The notes under the pieces: generated by a model | What the model was told of the DNA's origin: nothing | The model's database searches: none | Seen by the model: the letters and a program-made list of their open reading frames with translations, nothing else | Part shown: positions 43,907 through 52,874 of the stretch, one piece after another | Layout of the letters: every line of letters starts with the position of its first letter | Position numbering within the stretch: the first letter of the stretch is position 1 | Made by a program: the position numbers and the translations under genes | NCBI RefSeq assembly: GCF_014212135.1 | Contig: NZ_JACJVQ010000006.1 | Span: 62,001-126,000, forward strand | Direction of reading: 5' to 3' | Length of the DNA: 64,000 bases | Source of the DNA: Cohnella thailandensis | GTDB taxonomy: Bacteria > Bacillota > Bacilli > Paenibacillales > Paenibacillaceae

Positions 43907-44623
43907 ATGCAAAACATTGCGGGCAAAGTAGCGCTAATCACGGGAGCGGGACGCGGGATCGGCCGGGCGACGGCCATCGCGTTCGCGCAGGAAGGCATTC
44001 ATGTCGGGCTTGTGGGACGCACATTGGAAAATCTGCAAAAGGTAGCGGACGAGCTGAAGGCGTACGACGTGAAAGTGGCCATTGCGGCGGGCGACGTGGC
44101 GAACCTGGAGTCGATCACCGCGGCGGTCGAATCCATTCGCGGCGAGCTGGGCGCCATCGACATTCTGGTCAACAATGCCGGCATCGGCAAGTTCGGCGGC
44201 TTCATGGAGCTGACGCCCGAGGAATGGACGAACGTCATCGACGTCAACGTCAAGGGCGTGTACTACACGACTCGCGCGGTTTTGCCGGAGATGATGGAGC
44301 GGAACGCGGGCGACATTATTAATATCGCTTCTACGGCAGGCCAGAGAGGGGCGCCGCTCACGAGCGCGTATACCGCATCCAAGGCGGCCGTGATCGGTCT
44401 CAGCGAGTCCTTGATGCTCGAGGTCCGCAAGAAAAACATTCGCGTAGCCACCCTAACGCCGAGCACGATCGCGACGGACATGGCCATCGAGCTGAAGCTG
44501 ACGGACGGCAATCCGGACAAGGTGATGCAGCCGGAGGATCTGGCGGAGTTCATCGTCGCGCAGCTGAAGCTTCACCCTCGCGTCGTCCTGAAGCATGCGG
44601 GGCTCTGGTCGACGAATCCATAA
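43907..44623 (+). CDS. SDR 3-ketoacyl-reductase-like oxidoreductase (FabG-like)
   Basis: The 238-residue protein has [16 protein letters not shown], and catalytic [11 protein letters not shown], plus the IATDMA stretch typical of classical SDRs. It reduces a keto group with NAD(P)H. It is a FabG paralogue rather than the fatty-acid FabG, as no fab genes are adjacent. AAAGGAG precedes the ATG. Confidence 0.85.
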   Translation: MQNIAGKVALITGAGRGIGRATAIAFAQEGIHVGLVGRTLENLQKVADELKAYDVKVAIAAGDVANLESITAAVESIRGELGAIDILVNNAGIGKFGGFMELTPEEWTNVIDVNVKGVYYTTRAVLPEMMERNAGDIINIASTAGQRGAPLTSAYTASKAAVIGLSESLMLEVRKKNIRVATLTPSTIATDMAIELKLTDGNPDKVMQPEDLAEFIVAQLKLHPRVVLKHAGLWSTNP

Positions 44624-44754
44624 GAATCGTTTGGGGAGTAAGATCGTTTAGCGCTTCTTTTTGGGGCGTTAGGCGGTCTTTTCTTTTGCGTCTGCTGCCG
44701 GGAATAGGATAAGCTGAAGAGTAGCAGATATTCGTACGGAGGGAATTCGGTAAA

Positions 44755-45234
44755 ATGCAAATTCAGATCGTGTGCGTTGGGAAGCTGAAGGAGAAATATT
44801 GGATGGACGGAGTGGCGGAATATGCGAAAAGGCTGGGCGCCTACGCCAAGCTCGACATCCGCGAGCTTCCGGACGAGAAGACGCCGGACTCGATGAGCCC
44901 GGCGGAAGAGGAGCAGGTGCGCATCCGCGAGGGCGAGCGCATCCTGGCCGCGCTGCGGGACGGCGCTCACGTCGTCGCGCTCGCCATCGACGGCGAGACC
45001 TGGTCGAGCGAGCAGCTCGCCGCCCACCTGGATAAGCAGGCCGTCTACGGCGGCGGCTCCGTCAGCTTCGTCATCGGCGGCTCGCTCGGTCTCTCGCCTG
45101 CCGTGCTCAAACGCGCCGACAAGAAGCTGTCGTTCGGAAGGATGACCTATCCTCATCAGATGATGCGGGTGCTGCTTCTGGAGCAGGTTTATCGGGCTTT
45201 TAAGATTAATCGGGGGGAGCCGTACCATAAGTGA
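44755..45234 (+). CDS. rlmH: 23S rRNA (pseudouridine1915-N3)-methyltransferase RlmH
   Basis: The 159-residue SPOUT methyltransferase begins [14 protein letters not shown], has the SAM-binding knot [12 protein letters not shown], and ends in the conserved RGEPYHK. The length equals that of S. aureus RlmH. It methylates pseudouridine 1915 of 23S rRNA on assembled ribosomes. The gene is the known landing site (orfX) of staphylococcal SCC elements, and here too its last codons are repeated several times downstream. Confidence 0.96.
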   Translation: MQIQIVCVGKLKEKYWMDGVAEYAKRLGAYAKLDIRELPDEKTPDSMSPAEEEQVRIREGERILAALRDGAHVVALAIDGETWSSEQLAAHLDKQAVYGGGSVSFVIGGSLGLSPAVLKRADKKLSFGRMTYPHQMMRVLLLEQVYRAFKINRGEPYHK

Positions 45235-45246
45235 CGGCGAAATTTT
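45217..45246 (+). repeat. att-like site A (rlmH 3' end)
   Basis: GAGCCGTACCATAAGTGACG followed by GCGAAATTTT spans the rlmH codons EPYHK, the stop, and ten bases beyond. It is the reference copy for the downstream repeats. Confidence 0.7.
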
Positions 45247-45295
45247 ACAATGACCAATGTTGGGCGTGAATTTGTTGCAATTGTAGGAGGACATA

Positions 45296-46240
45296 ATGAA
45301 ATTTCAACCGGTCTATCAGAATGGCCACTTACTGCTCCCGCCGATTGAATTTGAATTGACGGTGAGTCAATCGGTTGGGATTATAACCGATGTGCAGCGC
45401 AAGCAGCTGCTGCTCAATGAATTCAAGGACCACTCACAGTTCTACGTATTCCGTGCGCAGCAAGGTGAATATATGCGGTTGACCATAGAAGAGTTGGTCA
45501 CTTTTTTAGTGCGAGTATCGGGCAGATCAGAGCCAGTCGCTGCATTGCTGGATTACTTTTCCTTAAAAGATGAAAGAAAGACCAAGGTTAGGGATCTGCC
45601 TTCTTCTCGAAAAATGTATATGACACTGTTGCGCGTTTATTTTGCTCATCAACCTACGCTCGTACTGGAGGAGCCATATTTCTACTTGGAGGAGCAGGAG
45701 CGGCGACAGTTCAAGCGTGTGCTGGATGATCTCTCCAGAAATAAGAATGTGCTCATCATCACGTCTAACCTGGAGGATGCGATCATCTCCTGTGATACGA
45801 TTTACCGCTTGGACGGGACTGGTTTTCGTCAATTGGATATACAGGACTCCGAGGAGGATCAACCGGGTGCTCAGGAGAAAGAGGAGCAAGATCAAGTCAA
45901 TATTGCCATACAGAAAATATTAACGAAAAGAAACGATAAGGTCATTTTATTCGATCCGCCTGAAATTGATTTTATCGAGAGCTTGGAGGGCTCAATCATT
46001 GTTCATGTTGGTGGTGAACTTTATGAATGCGCGATGACCCTAACAGAGCTTGAACATCGGCTATTGAACTTCGGATTTTTCAGATGTCATCGATCGTATA
46101 TTGTGAATTTGCAAAAAGTACGGGAGATTATTACATGGACCAAGAATAGCTATAGTTTACGATTAATTACAGGTAAAGATGCGGTCGTGCCCTTGTCCCG
46201 TTCAAAATTACAGGAATTAAAGTCGTTGCTGAACATTTAA
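45296..46240 (+). CDS. LytTR-type DNA-binding protein with N-terminal pseudo-ABC domain
   Basis: The 314-residue protein has a C-terminal LytTR domain at about 210-312 (FFRCHRSYIVNLQKV and VVPLSRSKLQEL). Its N-terminal half resembles an ABC ATPase from the signature end onward (RVYFAHQPTLVLEEPYFYL, Walker B-like, then LIITSNLEDAIISCDTIYRL) without a Walker A. It may sense the state of the ABC exporter encoded next and regulate it. AGGAGG lies 6-7 nt before the ATG. It is the first gene after rlmH and AT-rich relative to it. Confidence 0.8.
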   Translation: MKFQPVYQNGHLLLPPIEFELTVSQSVGIITDVQRKQLLLNEFKDHSQFYVFRAQQGEYMRLTIEELVTFLVRVSGRSEPVAALLDYFSLKDERKTKVRDLPSSRKMYMTLLRVYFAHQPTLVLEEPYFYLEEQERRQFKRVLDDLSRNKNVLIITSNLEDAIISCDTIYRLDGTGFRQLDIQDSEEDQPGAQEKEEQDQVNIAIQKILTKRNDKVILFDPPEIDFIESLEGSIIVHVGGELYECAMTLTELEHRLLNFGFFRCHRSYIVNLQKVREIITWTKNSYSLRLITGKDAVVPLSRSKLQELKSLLNI

Positions 46241-46278
46241 TTTCCGGGAAATGTAGCTCCAGTTATGCATAAATAGGT

Positions 46279-46308
46279 ACCATTCAGGTGAAAATCGCTA
46301 CATTTCGG
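46279..46308 (+). promoter_or_regulatory. Candidate LytTR binding site (direct repeats)
   Basis: ACCATTCAG (46,279) and ACATTTCGG (46,300) each match 8 of 9 positions of the LytTR half-site consensus [TA][AC][CA]GTTN[AG][TG], and are 12 bp apart, as usual for this family. They lie upstream of the ABC genes. Confidence 0.45.
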
Positions 46309-46377
46309 CGTAATTTGGTCGCTTCAGGCAAGAAATCCTTATATGCTTGAGGCATCAACTCAAAGGAAGTGGCGAAG

Positions 46378-47223
46378 ATGGACGTTATCAAAGTAACACA
46401 TGTCCAAAAGCGATTTGGAAGCAAGGATGCGCTGGCAGATGTGTCGTTCTCCATCCCTAAAGGAGAAATTTTCGGATTCCTCGGACCGAGCGGTTCAGGA
46501 AAGACAACACTAATTAAAATTTTAACTGCACAGTTAAATACCACGAATGGACAGGCAACGGTACTCAATCAGCCAGCAGGAATGATGCATCATTCTGCGC
46601 AGAAGATGCGCTTTGGCATACTTACAGATAATAGCGGGTTATATGAAAGGCTAACAATTGAAGAAAATTTAGAGCTGTATCGTCAATTATATGATCTTCC
46701 CAAGGCTTCGATTGATCGGGTGCTGCAATTTGTGAATTTAAGCGGTGAGCGCAAGAAGAGGTTCAGTGTGTTATCGAAAGGAATGCGGCAGCGTGCCATA
46801 CTGGCATGCGCGATTATTCATGAGCCGGAATTGTTGTTTCTGGATGAACCGACCTCTGCACTGGATCCGGTGAACGCAGCGCATATCTACAAAGGACTGC
46901 GCTACCTGAATGAGAAAGGAACGACGATATTTCTAACGACACACAACATGGCTGAAGCTGAACTGCTATGTCATCGTGTAGCGATCCTCTATCAAGGGAG
47001 TATAAAAGCGATCGGTTCACCCAAGGAACTGAAAAGGCAATATCGGGACAATCAGGTGCGGATTGAACTCACTAATGGTGAGATTCACGAGCTGCCGCAA
47101 GGCGAAGAAACTGCCGATCGTATTGCCGATTGGATGAAACGGGGCTTCATCGATCGTATAGAGACGAAGGAACCAAGTCTCGGCGATATCTTCATTAAGA
47201 TGACAGGGAGTGAGCTACTATGA
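46378..47223 (+). CDS. ABC transporter ATP-binding protein
   Basis: The 281-residue ATPase has Walker A GPSGSGKTT (36-44), signature LSKGM, Walker B LLFLDEPTSALDP and the H-loop TTHN. It belongs to the ABC-2/drug or bacteriocin resistance exporter type. AAGGAA suits the ATG at 46,378; an upstream in-frame GTG is too close to it. It overlaps the permease gene by ATGA. Confidence 0.9.
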   Translation: MDVIKVTHVQKRFGSKDALADVSFSIPKGEIFGFLGPSGSGKTTLIKILTAQLNTTNGQATVLNQPAGMMHHSAQKMRFGILTDNSGLYERLTIEENLELYRQLYDLPKASIDRVLQFVNLSGERKKRFSVLSKGMRQRAILACAIIHEPELLFLDEPTSALDPVNAAHIYKGLRYLNEKGTTIFLTTHNMAEAELLCHRVAILYQGSIKAIGSPKELKRQYRDNQVRIELTNGEIHELPQGEETADRIADWMKRGFIDRIETKEPSLGDIFIKMTGSELL

Positions 47224-47930
47224 GCATCTCATTGAAACGAATTCAAGCGATATTCATCAAAGATTACAAAGAGTTTACGCGTAATTATGCGATTTCGATT
47301 ATGGTGCTTTTCCCGATTGTGTTCGCCCTGCTCTATCGCGGGAATGAGTCCGCTGAGATGGGGACTTACGGTTTTCTCTATAACTTTACTTTCGCGATGT
47401 TAACGAGCTTTATCCAGGCTTGCTTAATTGCGGAAGAGAAGGAACGGAATACACTGCGTTCCATGATGATGACACCTGCTTCGACATGGGATGTGCTGAT
47501 CGGCAAAAGCGCCCTTGTATTTGTAATTTCCTCTGCTGTCCTGGCTGTCGTGACGTATCTATTAGGCTCAGAGCCAGCGAATATCGGAGCTTTCTTGATT
47601 GCCAACATTCTATCCATTATTCTCTACTCGGCATTGGGTACGATCTGTGGTCTGTTCTCTAAGACGCTGCTTGAAGCGTCCCTGTCGGTCTTCCCTGTGT
47701 TGATCTTATTTACTGGAGCGCCATTCGGACTGTTGTTGGTGGATGATGTACCCCTGTTGAAGGTGCTTGATTATATGCCAAGCAGTCAATTCATCGAGTT
47801 GCTGGATGTGATGCAAACCACTTCAGCGATCGGAGAGGTTGCCAAGCCGCTTCTGATTATGCTTGCATGGACGATCGTCTTGACAGTTGTGTCGGTAGTG
47901 ATGTATCAGAAGCGATTGAAGGATGAATAG
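47220..47930 (+). CDS. ABC-2-type transporter permease
   Basis: The 236-residue protein has six membrane helices in the ABC-2 layout, including the conserved EEKERNTLRSMMMTPAS loop. With the upstream ATPase it forms an exporter, probably for an antimicrobial peptide or drug, under the LytTR protein. It ends at a terminator 30 bp before att-like site B. Confidence 0.88.
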   Translation: MSISLKRIQAIFIKDYKEFTRNYAISIMVLFPIVFALLYRGNESAEMGTYGFLYNFTFAMLTSFIQACLIAEEKERNTLRSMMMTPASTWDVLIGKSALVFVISSAVLAVVTYLLGSEPANIGAFLIANILSIILYSALGTICGLFSKTLLEASLSVFPVLILFTGAPFGLLLVDDVPLLKVLDYMPSSQFIELLDVMQTTSAIGEVAKPLLIMLAWTIVLTVVSVVMYQKRLKDE

Positions 47931-47962
47931 TGTCTAGTCCAGCGTTCATGGAATTTAAGCAC

Positions 47963-47990
47963 AAAGGGCATCTAATTGGATGCCCTTTAA
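47963..47990 (+). terminator. Terminator closing cassette 1
   Basis: AAAGGGCATC pairs exactly with GATGCCCTTT; the T run is short and the A run upstream makes it near-symmetric. Att-like site B follows immediately. Confidence 0.7.
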
Positions 47991-47991
47991 A

Positions 47992-48042
47992 TTTCGCTTT
48001 TGCGATGGTACGTAGAACCGTATCATAAGTGACGCAAATTTT
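47992..48042 (+). repeat. att-like site B
   Basis: TTTCGC at 47,992 and, 23 bp later, GAACCGTATCATAAGTGACG (48,015-48,034) followed by CAAATTTT. The core differs from site A at few positions. Confidence 0.65.
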
Positions 48043-48086
48043 TAACGGTAACGTTATATGAAATCCTTGAAGATAAAACTAACGTT

Positions 48087-48656
48087 TTAAGCGTATCCGA
48101 TATTAGGAAAAGTCATTTGGATGTTCAGTTTATATAGCTCCGCAACTTGCGTGGCTACAGTTTCAATATCACTATCTACTTCATCTAGTACATAAGATTC
48201 CAATACTCCCATTGTTGCCGTTCCTAGAAACTTCAAAAAAATAGGTTTATCGATAATTGGTTGTGAATCCACATTCAACTTTTTATTTAACTCTCCTATA
48301 GTAAAAGACAATAGCTTATTGCGAAATGAGGAAGCATCTCTACTTTTAAACAATGCGGCAAAAAACGATTTATGCTGCTCGAAATAATAAAACCATAATA
48401 TTGACCCTTGCATAAGCCCTATGTCTTTTTTTTGATCACATATTTCTTGCAATTGTGTTATATGCTCATCCACTATTTTATCTAGCAGATCATACTTGTC
48501 CATAAAATGCAGATAGAATGTTTTTCGACCAATGTTGGCTTTCTCCGAAATATTCCTAACCGTAATCTCGTCAAACCCTTCCTTATCCAACATATCCAAA
48601 AAAGTCGATTGAATAGCCTGTCGAGACTTTAAAATTCTTCGATCTATTTTATCCAT
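48087..48656 (-). CDS. TetR-family transcriptional regulator
   Basis: The 189-residue protein has an N-terminal HTH (ITVRNISEKANIGRKTFYLHFMDKYDLL) and a TetR_C_7-like helical ligand domain. AAAGGAGGACTT precedes the ATG. It is divergent from an alpha/beta hydrolase gene, its likely target. Strongly AT-rich codon use marks it as acquired DNA. Confidence 0.88.
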   Translation of the reverse strand: MDKIDRRILKSRQAIQSTFLDMLDKEGFDEITVRNISEKANIGRKTFYLHFMDKYDLLDKIVDEHITQLQEICDQKKDIGLMQGSILWFYYFEQHKSFFAALFKSRDASSFRNKLLSFTIGELNKKLNVDSQPIIDKPIFLKFLGTATMGVLESYVLDEVDSDIETVATQVAELYKLNIQMTFPNIGYA

Positions 48657-48672
48657 CAGAAGTCCTCCTTTA

Positions 48673-48686
48673 CTTTGTACACAAAG
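48673..48686. promoter_or_regulatory. Candidate TetR operator CTTTGT-AC-ACAAAG
   Basis: A perfect 14-bp dyad lies immediately upstream of the tetR ribosome binding site, in the divergent region shared with the hydrolase. Confidence 0.4.
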
Positions 48687-48819
48687 AAAACAACCTGTGT
48701 ATTAACACGCATATTGCGAAATGTGGTCATTGAATCAGCCGCACCTTTATTTTAGCCTAAATATACACAAGGCGATTAATACGCACAAGTGTACTTTAAT
48801 CTAAAAGGTGGTTTAAACT

Positions 48820-49740
48820 TTGAAAGTGACTAAGAAAAATGTAAATTTTCGTTCACACGGGCTGCAAGTGGCAGCAATTCTAAATGTACCTGAACATGCT
48901 GAAGAAAAGAAACAGAATCCAGCTATTGTCTGCGTTCATCCGGGCAGCAGTTGTAAAGATCAGACGGCGGGCATTTATGCGGTTAAACTTGCTGAGTTAG
49001 GGTTTGTAACGATTGTATTCGATGCATCCTATCAAGGAGAAAGTGAAGGTGAGCCTCGTTATGCCGAATACCCGGCTGCGCGTGTTGAGGATATTCGTAG
49101 TGCGGTTGATTATTTAACTACACTAGATTTTGTCGACGAAAATCGTATTGGTGCGTTAGGCGTTTGTGCAGGAGGCGGATATGCTGTAAATGCTTCAATG
49201 ACAGAGCGACGCATCAAAGCAATTGGTACAGTTGTCGGTATTAATATTGGTCGTGGATATCGTGGTGAAGGCGATCCGATTAAAATTTTAGAGTCAGTTG
49301 CTCAACAACGCACTGCTGAAGCGCGCGGAGCTGAGCCTTTGGTTACACAATGGATTCCTAATAGTCATGCCGAAAGAGAAGAGGCCGGTATGACGGATAT
49401 CGATCTTGTAGGAGCGGTTGATTACTACAGAACACCAAGAGGTCAGAGTCCTAACTCTCCAAACAAATTGAAATTCACCAGCGTGGACTCGGTAATCGGC
49501 TTTGATGCTTTCCATTTAGCAGAAAGTCTGCTGACTCAACCTTTGCAAGTCATTGTCGGCGACGTTCAAGGAGCGTATGGTTCATACAAGGATGGCCATG
49601 AGCTTTATAACCGAGCAGCTTCTAAGAGGAAAGATTTGTTCGTTATAGAAGGGGCAAGCCACTATGACCTGTACGACAGGCCCGAGCCAGTGAGCAAAGC
49701 CGTTGAAAAATTAGGTGCTTTCTATCAAGAAAATCTATAA
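48820..49740 (+). CDS. Alpha/beta hydrolase, dienelactone-hydrolase-like
   Basis: The 306-residue protein has an alpha/beta hydrolase fold with the nucleophile elbow GVCAGGG, so the nucleophile is Cys (about 116) as in dienelactone hydrolases, and a catalytic His in GASHYDLYD. AAAGGTGG precedes the TTG start; a GTG two codons later is possible. It is probably repressed by the divergent TetR protein. Substrate unknown. Confidence 0.85.
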   Translation: MKVTKKNVNFRSHGLQVAAILNVPEHAEEKKQNPAIVCVHPGSSCKDQTAGIYAVKLAELGFVTIVFDASYQGESEGEPRYAEYPAARVEDIRSAVDYLTTLDFVDENRIGALGVCAGGGYAVNASMTERRIKAIGTVVGINIGRGYRGEGDPIKILESVAQQRTAEARGAEPLVTQWIPNSHAEREEAGMTDIDLVGAVDYYRTPRGQSPNSPNKLKFTSVDSVIGFDAFHLAESLLTQPLQVIVGDVQGAYGSYKDGHELYNRAASKRKDLFVIEGASHYDLYDRPEPVSKAVEKLGAFYQENL

Positions 49741-49890
49741 TTAACCTCTATTAGAAGCGTTGCTCGCGCCACAGATCAGGGATTTCTGTACCGATTTACC
49801 GTGCCGCGCGAATTGGAGGTGCCGGACAATTTTACGGATATAGTGGATCGTGTGGAGAAGGCGCCCATCAGGGTGCCTTTCGCTTTCTAG
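49741..49890 (+). pseudogene. Short protein-like remnant after the hydrolase
   Basis: In frame beyond the hydrolase stop, about 40 codons read like the C-terminal end of a protein (GFLYRFTVPRELEVPDNF, DIVDRVEKAP). No start or ribosome binding site exists. It may be debris from an earlier insertion. The rest of 49,891-50,068 holds site C and the WYL promoter region. Confidence 0.3.
49858..49880 (+). terminator. Terminator closing cassette 2
   Basis: AAGGCGCCC pairs with GGGTGCCTT (one wobble) around ATCA, and site C begins within a few bases. Confidence 0.6.
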
Positions 49891-49930
49891 ATGATATCGT
49901 GAACCTTACCATAAGTGACAGCGAAAAATT
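49878..49930 (+). repeat. att-like site C
   Basis: TTTCGC at 49,878 and GAACCTTACCATAAGTGACA (49,901-49,920) followed by GCGAAAAATT. Confidence 0.65.
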
Positions 49931-50014
49931 CATCGTGTAGACCAGACTCAAATCCGACTTGGCAAATTGGTTCAGCGACTTTACATCTTCCGCGCATGTT
50001 CTCAAAACCCTAAC

Positions 50015-50033
50015 CTGACATCTTATTGTCCAG
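50015..50033. promoter_or_regulatory. Operator candidate upstream of the WYL regulator
   Basis: CTGACA-N6-TGTCCAG is an imperfect dyad. A reversed copy with the same arms lies at 51,002-51,020. Confidence 0.5.
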
Positions 50034-50068
50034 TTTTAACGGATATACTGAAAACTAGAGGTGAGCGG

Positions 50069-51001
50069 ATGCAAATCAGCAGATTATTCCAAGTGATTTA
50101 TATTTTATTGGAAAAGGGAACCGTTACGGCCCCAGAGTTGGCTGAGCGGTTCGAAGTGTCTGTCAGAACGATTTATAGAGACGTTGAGGTTTTAAGCCAG
50201 GCCGGAGTTCCGATCTATACCAGCCAAGGAAAAGGAGGCGGCATTTCTCTTTCCGACAGGTTTGTCCTGAACAAATCTTTGCTTTCGGACAAGGAGCAGG
50301 ATGAGATACTCTTTGCCTTACAAAGTTTGTCCGTGGCTCAATTTCCCGATTCCGACGAGGTTCTCTCGAAGCTGAGCAGCTTGTTCAGGAAGAACAGCAC
50401 CAACTGGATTGAGGTGGATTTCTCCTCTTGGGGAAGCGGGCAAAAACAAAAAGAGCTATATGTCCTGCTGAAACAGGCCATTCTGGAGCATAAAGTGATT
50501 TCGTTTACCTACTTGAGCGCGGACGGAGAACAAAAAAGCCGGAGAGCTGCTCCGGTGAAACTGCTTTTTAAGGATAGAGCCTGGTACGTTGAGGCCTATA
50601 GTTTCGAAAAAAATGCTCTAAGAACCTTTAAGATTACCAGGATGTCGAATGTACAGCTTTTAGACGAAGACGAGAGTAAGCTCTTAGAGATTCAGCAGGT
50701 GTGGATGGAAGCTACCTGGACTTCTCGTGAAGAAGTTAGGGTTAACGAAACGCCTAGAATCCCTCTGGTATTAAAAATAGAACCGGCGGGAGCCTATCGC
50801 ATCGTGGATGAGTTTAAGGAAGAGGACATTTCGAAACAGGAAGACGGGTCTTTCCGAGTCACATCAGATATGCCTTCCGGAGAATGGCTTTATCAGTATC
50901 TTCTTTCATATGGAGATCTACTGGAGGTTATTGAGCCGGTGTCTGTCAGGCTGGAGATGAAAAATCGCACGAGTAAAATGGCCGAAAAATATTTTAGATA
51001 A
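50069..51001 (+). CDS. YafY/WYL-domain transcriptional regulator
   Basis: The 310-residue protein has an N-terminal DeoR-like HTH (GTVTAPELAERFEVSVRTIYRDVE) and a central WYL domain (FKDRAWYVEAYSFEKNALRTFKITRM) that binds ligands. A WCX-type C-terminal domain follows. The ATG at 50,069 follows AGAGGTGAG. Matching operator-like sites lie before this gene and before the SDR, so it probably controls itself and the downstream three genes. Confidence 0.88.
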   Translation: MQISRLFQVIYILLEKGTVTAPELAERFEVSVRTIYRDVEVLSQAGVPIYTSQGKGGGISLSDRFVLNKSLLSDKEQDEILFALQSLSVAQFPDSDEVLSKLSSLFRKNSTNWIEVDFSSWGSGQKQKELYVLLKQAILEHKVISFTYLSADGEQKSRRAAPVKLLFKDRAWYVEAYSFEKNALRTFKITRMSNVQLLDEDESKLLEIQQVWMEATWTSREEVRVNETPRIPLVLKIEPAGAYRIVDEFKEEDISKQEDGSFRVTSDMPSGEWLYQYLLSYGDLLEVIEPVSVRLEMKNRTSKMAEKYFR

Positions 51002-51020
51002 CTGGACACTCTGCTGTCAG
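51002..51020. promoter_or_regulatory. Operator candidate upstream of the SDR genes
   Basis: CTGGACA-N6-TGTCAG is the mirror of the site at 50,015; it starts right at the WYL regulator stop codon and precedes the SDR gene by 60 bp. Confidence 0.5.
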
Positions 51021-51079
51021 GTTCTGTTGATTAAACTAGCCTTGTATTCCAAACATACTAAGGAGGATTCAGCAGAACG

Positions 51080-51880
51080 ATGGAAAACAGCCCGTACTTA
51101 TTGGATATGAGCAAAGAATTTGCAGGTAAACGAGCCCTGGTGACCGGCGGAACCCGAGGAATCGGTAAGGCGATCGTCCAACGTCTGCACGCAGGAGGAG
51201 CTGAAGTGATAGCTGCGGCAAGATCGCTGCCCGAAGCATTACCGGAGGGAGTAGGGTTCATTCAAGCGGATGTCAGTCTCCCAGAAGGTGTGGATCACAT
51301 GATTCAGGAAACGATTCGAATGTTCGGCGGTCTGGATATTTTGATTAACAATGCGGGAGGTTCCTCAACGAGCACGGCAGGGGCTTTAGCTATAACAGAT
51401 GAGGATTGGCAGACGACGTTTAACGCCAACCTGTTCTCATCCGTCCGTCTCGACCGCGGATTTCTTCCTTATATGGTTGAACAGCAAAGCGGAGTGATTG
51501 TCCATATATCCTCTATTCAGCGTAAATTGCCAGGCAACATGACCGTGCCTTATTCGGCAGCCAAAGCTGCGCTCGTTAACTACAGCAAGAACATCGCGAC
51601 TCAATTCGGCCCTATGGGGATAAGAATCAACGCATTGGCGCCGGGATTTACCGAAACGGAATCGGCGGAACGGTTAATCGAGAGAATGGCTGAACAGGCA
51701 GGAACGGACTATCTGGCTGCCCGCCAGCAGTTAATGGACGAGCTTGGCGGTATTCCTCTCGGCCGACCGGCCAAACCTGAGGAGGTTGCCGAGCTTGCCG
51801 CCTTCCTTGCTTCAAGCAGAGCCTCTTCTATTACGGGCTGTGAGTATGTCATTGACGGCGGAACCATCCGCACCGTTTAA
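51080..51880 (+). CDS. SDR family oxidoreductase
   Basis: The 266-residue classical SDR has VTGGTRGIGKAIV, LINNAGGS, and catalytic Ser/Tyr/Lys (SSIQR, YSAAKAALVNY). AAGGAGG lies 13 nt before the ATG, rather far, so the ATG at 51,107 is possible. Together with the two small proteins downstream it forms a likely catabolic or detoxification operon under the WYL regulator. Confidence 0.87.
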   Translation: MENSPYLLDMSKEFAGKRALVTGGTRGIGKAIVQRLHAGGAEVIAAARSLPEALPEGVGFIQADVSLPEGVDHMIQETIRMFGGLDILINNAGGSSTSTAGALAITDEDWQTTFNANLFSSVRLDRGFLPYMVEQQSGVIVHISSIQRKLPGNMTVPYSAAKAALVNYSKNIATQFGPMGIRINALAPGFTETESAERLIERMAEQAGTDYLAARQQLMDELGGIPLGRPAKPEEVAELAAFLASSRASSITGCEYVIDGGTIRTV

Positions 51881-51904
51881 CGAAATTACAAAGGAGTTGA
51901 TTTT

Positions 51905-52279
51905 ATGGAGCCTAGTCTGCTTCCGCAAGTTATACAAGATTTTATAGCCGCTGCCAATAAACCCGATCGGGAGGCTTATGTCGATTGCTTTTCGGAAGAT
52001 GCTCTTGTCCATGACGAAGGCAAAGAATGGGCAGGCAAAGCTGCTATAAAAAAGTGGAGTGAAGAACATCACTTTGGTGCTAACATAACGCTTGAACTCA
52101 AACAGCATAAACAGCATGAGGAAGAAATCGTGGTGGTTTTTAAGGTTGACGGGGATTTCGATAAAACCGGCCTCCCGGATCCTCTTTATTTGGATTTTTA
52201 TTTTCAGATCCGCAACCTTAAGATTAAGCGGCTGACGATACGGCTGTCCAAAGGATCGGAACAAGTAGAAGAACGCTAA
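51905..52279 (+). CDS. SnoaL-like (NTF2-fold) protein
   Basis: The 124-residue protein has the NTF2-like start (FIAAANKPDREAYVDCFSEDALVHDEG) found in SnoaL and limonene-hydrolase-like proteins. AAAGGAG precedes the ATG. It follows the SDR by 24 bp. Confidence 0.75.
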   Translation: MEPSLLPQVIQDFIAAANKPDREAYVDCFSEDALVHDEGKEWAGKAAIKKWSEEHHFGANITLELKQHKQHEEEIVVVFKVDGDFDKTGLPDPLYLDFYFQIRNLKIKRLTIRLSKGSEQVEER

Positions 52280-52307
52280 TCAGATAAGGGACGAGGCGAA
52301 CCTAAAA

Positions 52308-52598
52308 ATGATAGTAAATCATTTGCTATTAAAGCTGAAGGACCAAAGTCCGAAGCATATCGAGCAAGTTCAAACCGCTCTGCTGAGCATGAAAGGGAAA
52401 ATAGACGTTCTTCTCGATGTCCAGGCTGAAGTTAACATTCGTCCTGGCCCTTCCGCATATGATTTGATTCTGATTACCAAGTTTGCATCCTTTGATGACA
52501 TGGATGAATACCTTATCCATCCGGCCCATCAGGATGTCGCCAAGTTGATTGGTACGGTTCTGGAGACGCAGGCATATGTCTGCTGCTCTATCGGATGA
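52308..52598 (+). CDS. Dabb-family (stress-responsive A/B barrel) protein
   Basis: The 96-residue protein fits Dabb proteins: it begins NHLLLKLKDQSP, contains YDLILITKFASFDDMDEYLIH and ends with the HPAHQ region. It is a ferredoxin-like dimer often linked to small-molecule metabolism. It ends the cassette-3 operon. Confidence 0.82.
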   Translation: MIVNHLLLKLKDQSPKHIEQVQTALLSMKGKIDVLLDVQAEVNIRPGPSAYDLILITKFASFDDMDEYLIHPAHQDVAKLIGTVLETQAYVCCSIG

Positions 52599-52655
52599 AG
52601 TAAGCTTTAATAAGACCATAAGAGATTAGTCTACGACAAGTTGCAAAAGATGAGC

Positions 52656-52685
52656 AATGGCGGCCACATGGCCGCCATTTGTTTT
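52656..52685 (+). terminator. Terminator closing cassette 3
   Basis: AATGGCGGCC pairs perfectly with GGCCGCCATT around ACAT, then TTGTTTT; site D overlaps its tail. Confidence 0.85.
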
Positions 52686-52735
52686 CGCCGATGATCCGTT
52701 AAGGTGAACCTTATCACAAATGACGCTATTTTTTG
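52682..52735 (+). repeat. att-like site D
   Basis: TTTTCGCCGATGATCCGTTA (52,682-52,701) and GAACCTTATCACAAATGACG (52,706-52,725). Confidence 0.6.
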
Positions 52736-52874
52736 GAAATAGTCTAGGTGGATCCTTGAGTCACAAGGGTTCTCCCCATTTTGCGTGGTTTCCTCTACTT
52801 GCGCCCTCATCCCTGAACGTTTGCATTTGTCCAAATACTAATGTTACGCCGATGCGCAGTGGACGTCTTTTCTT

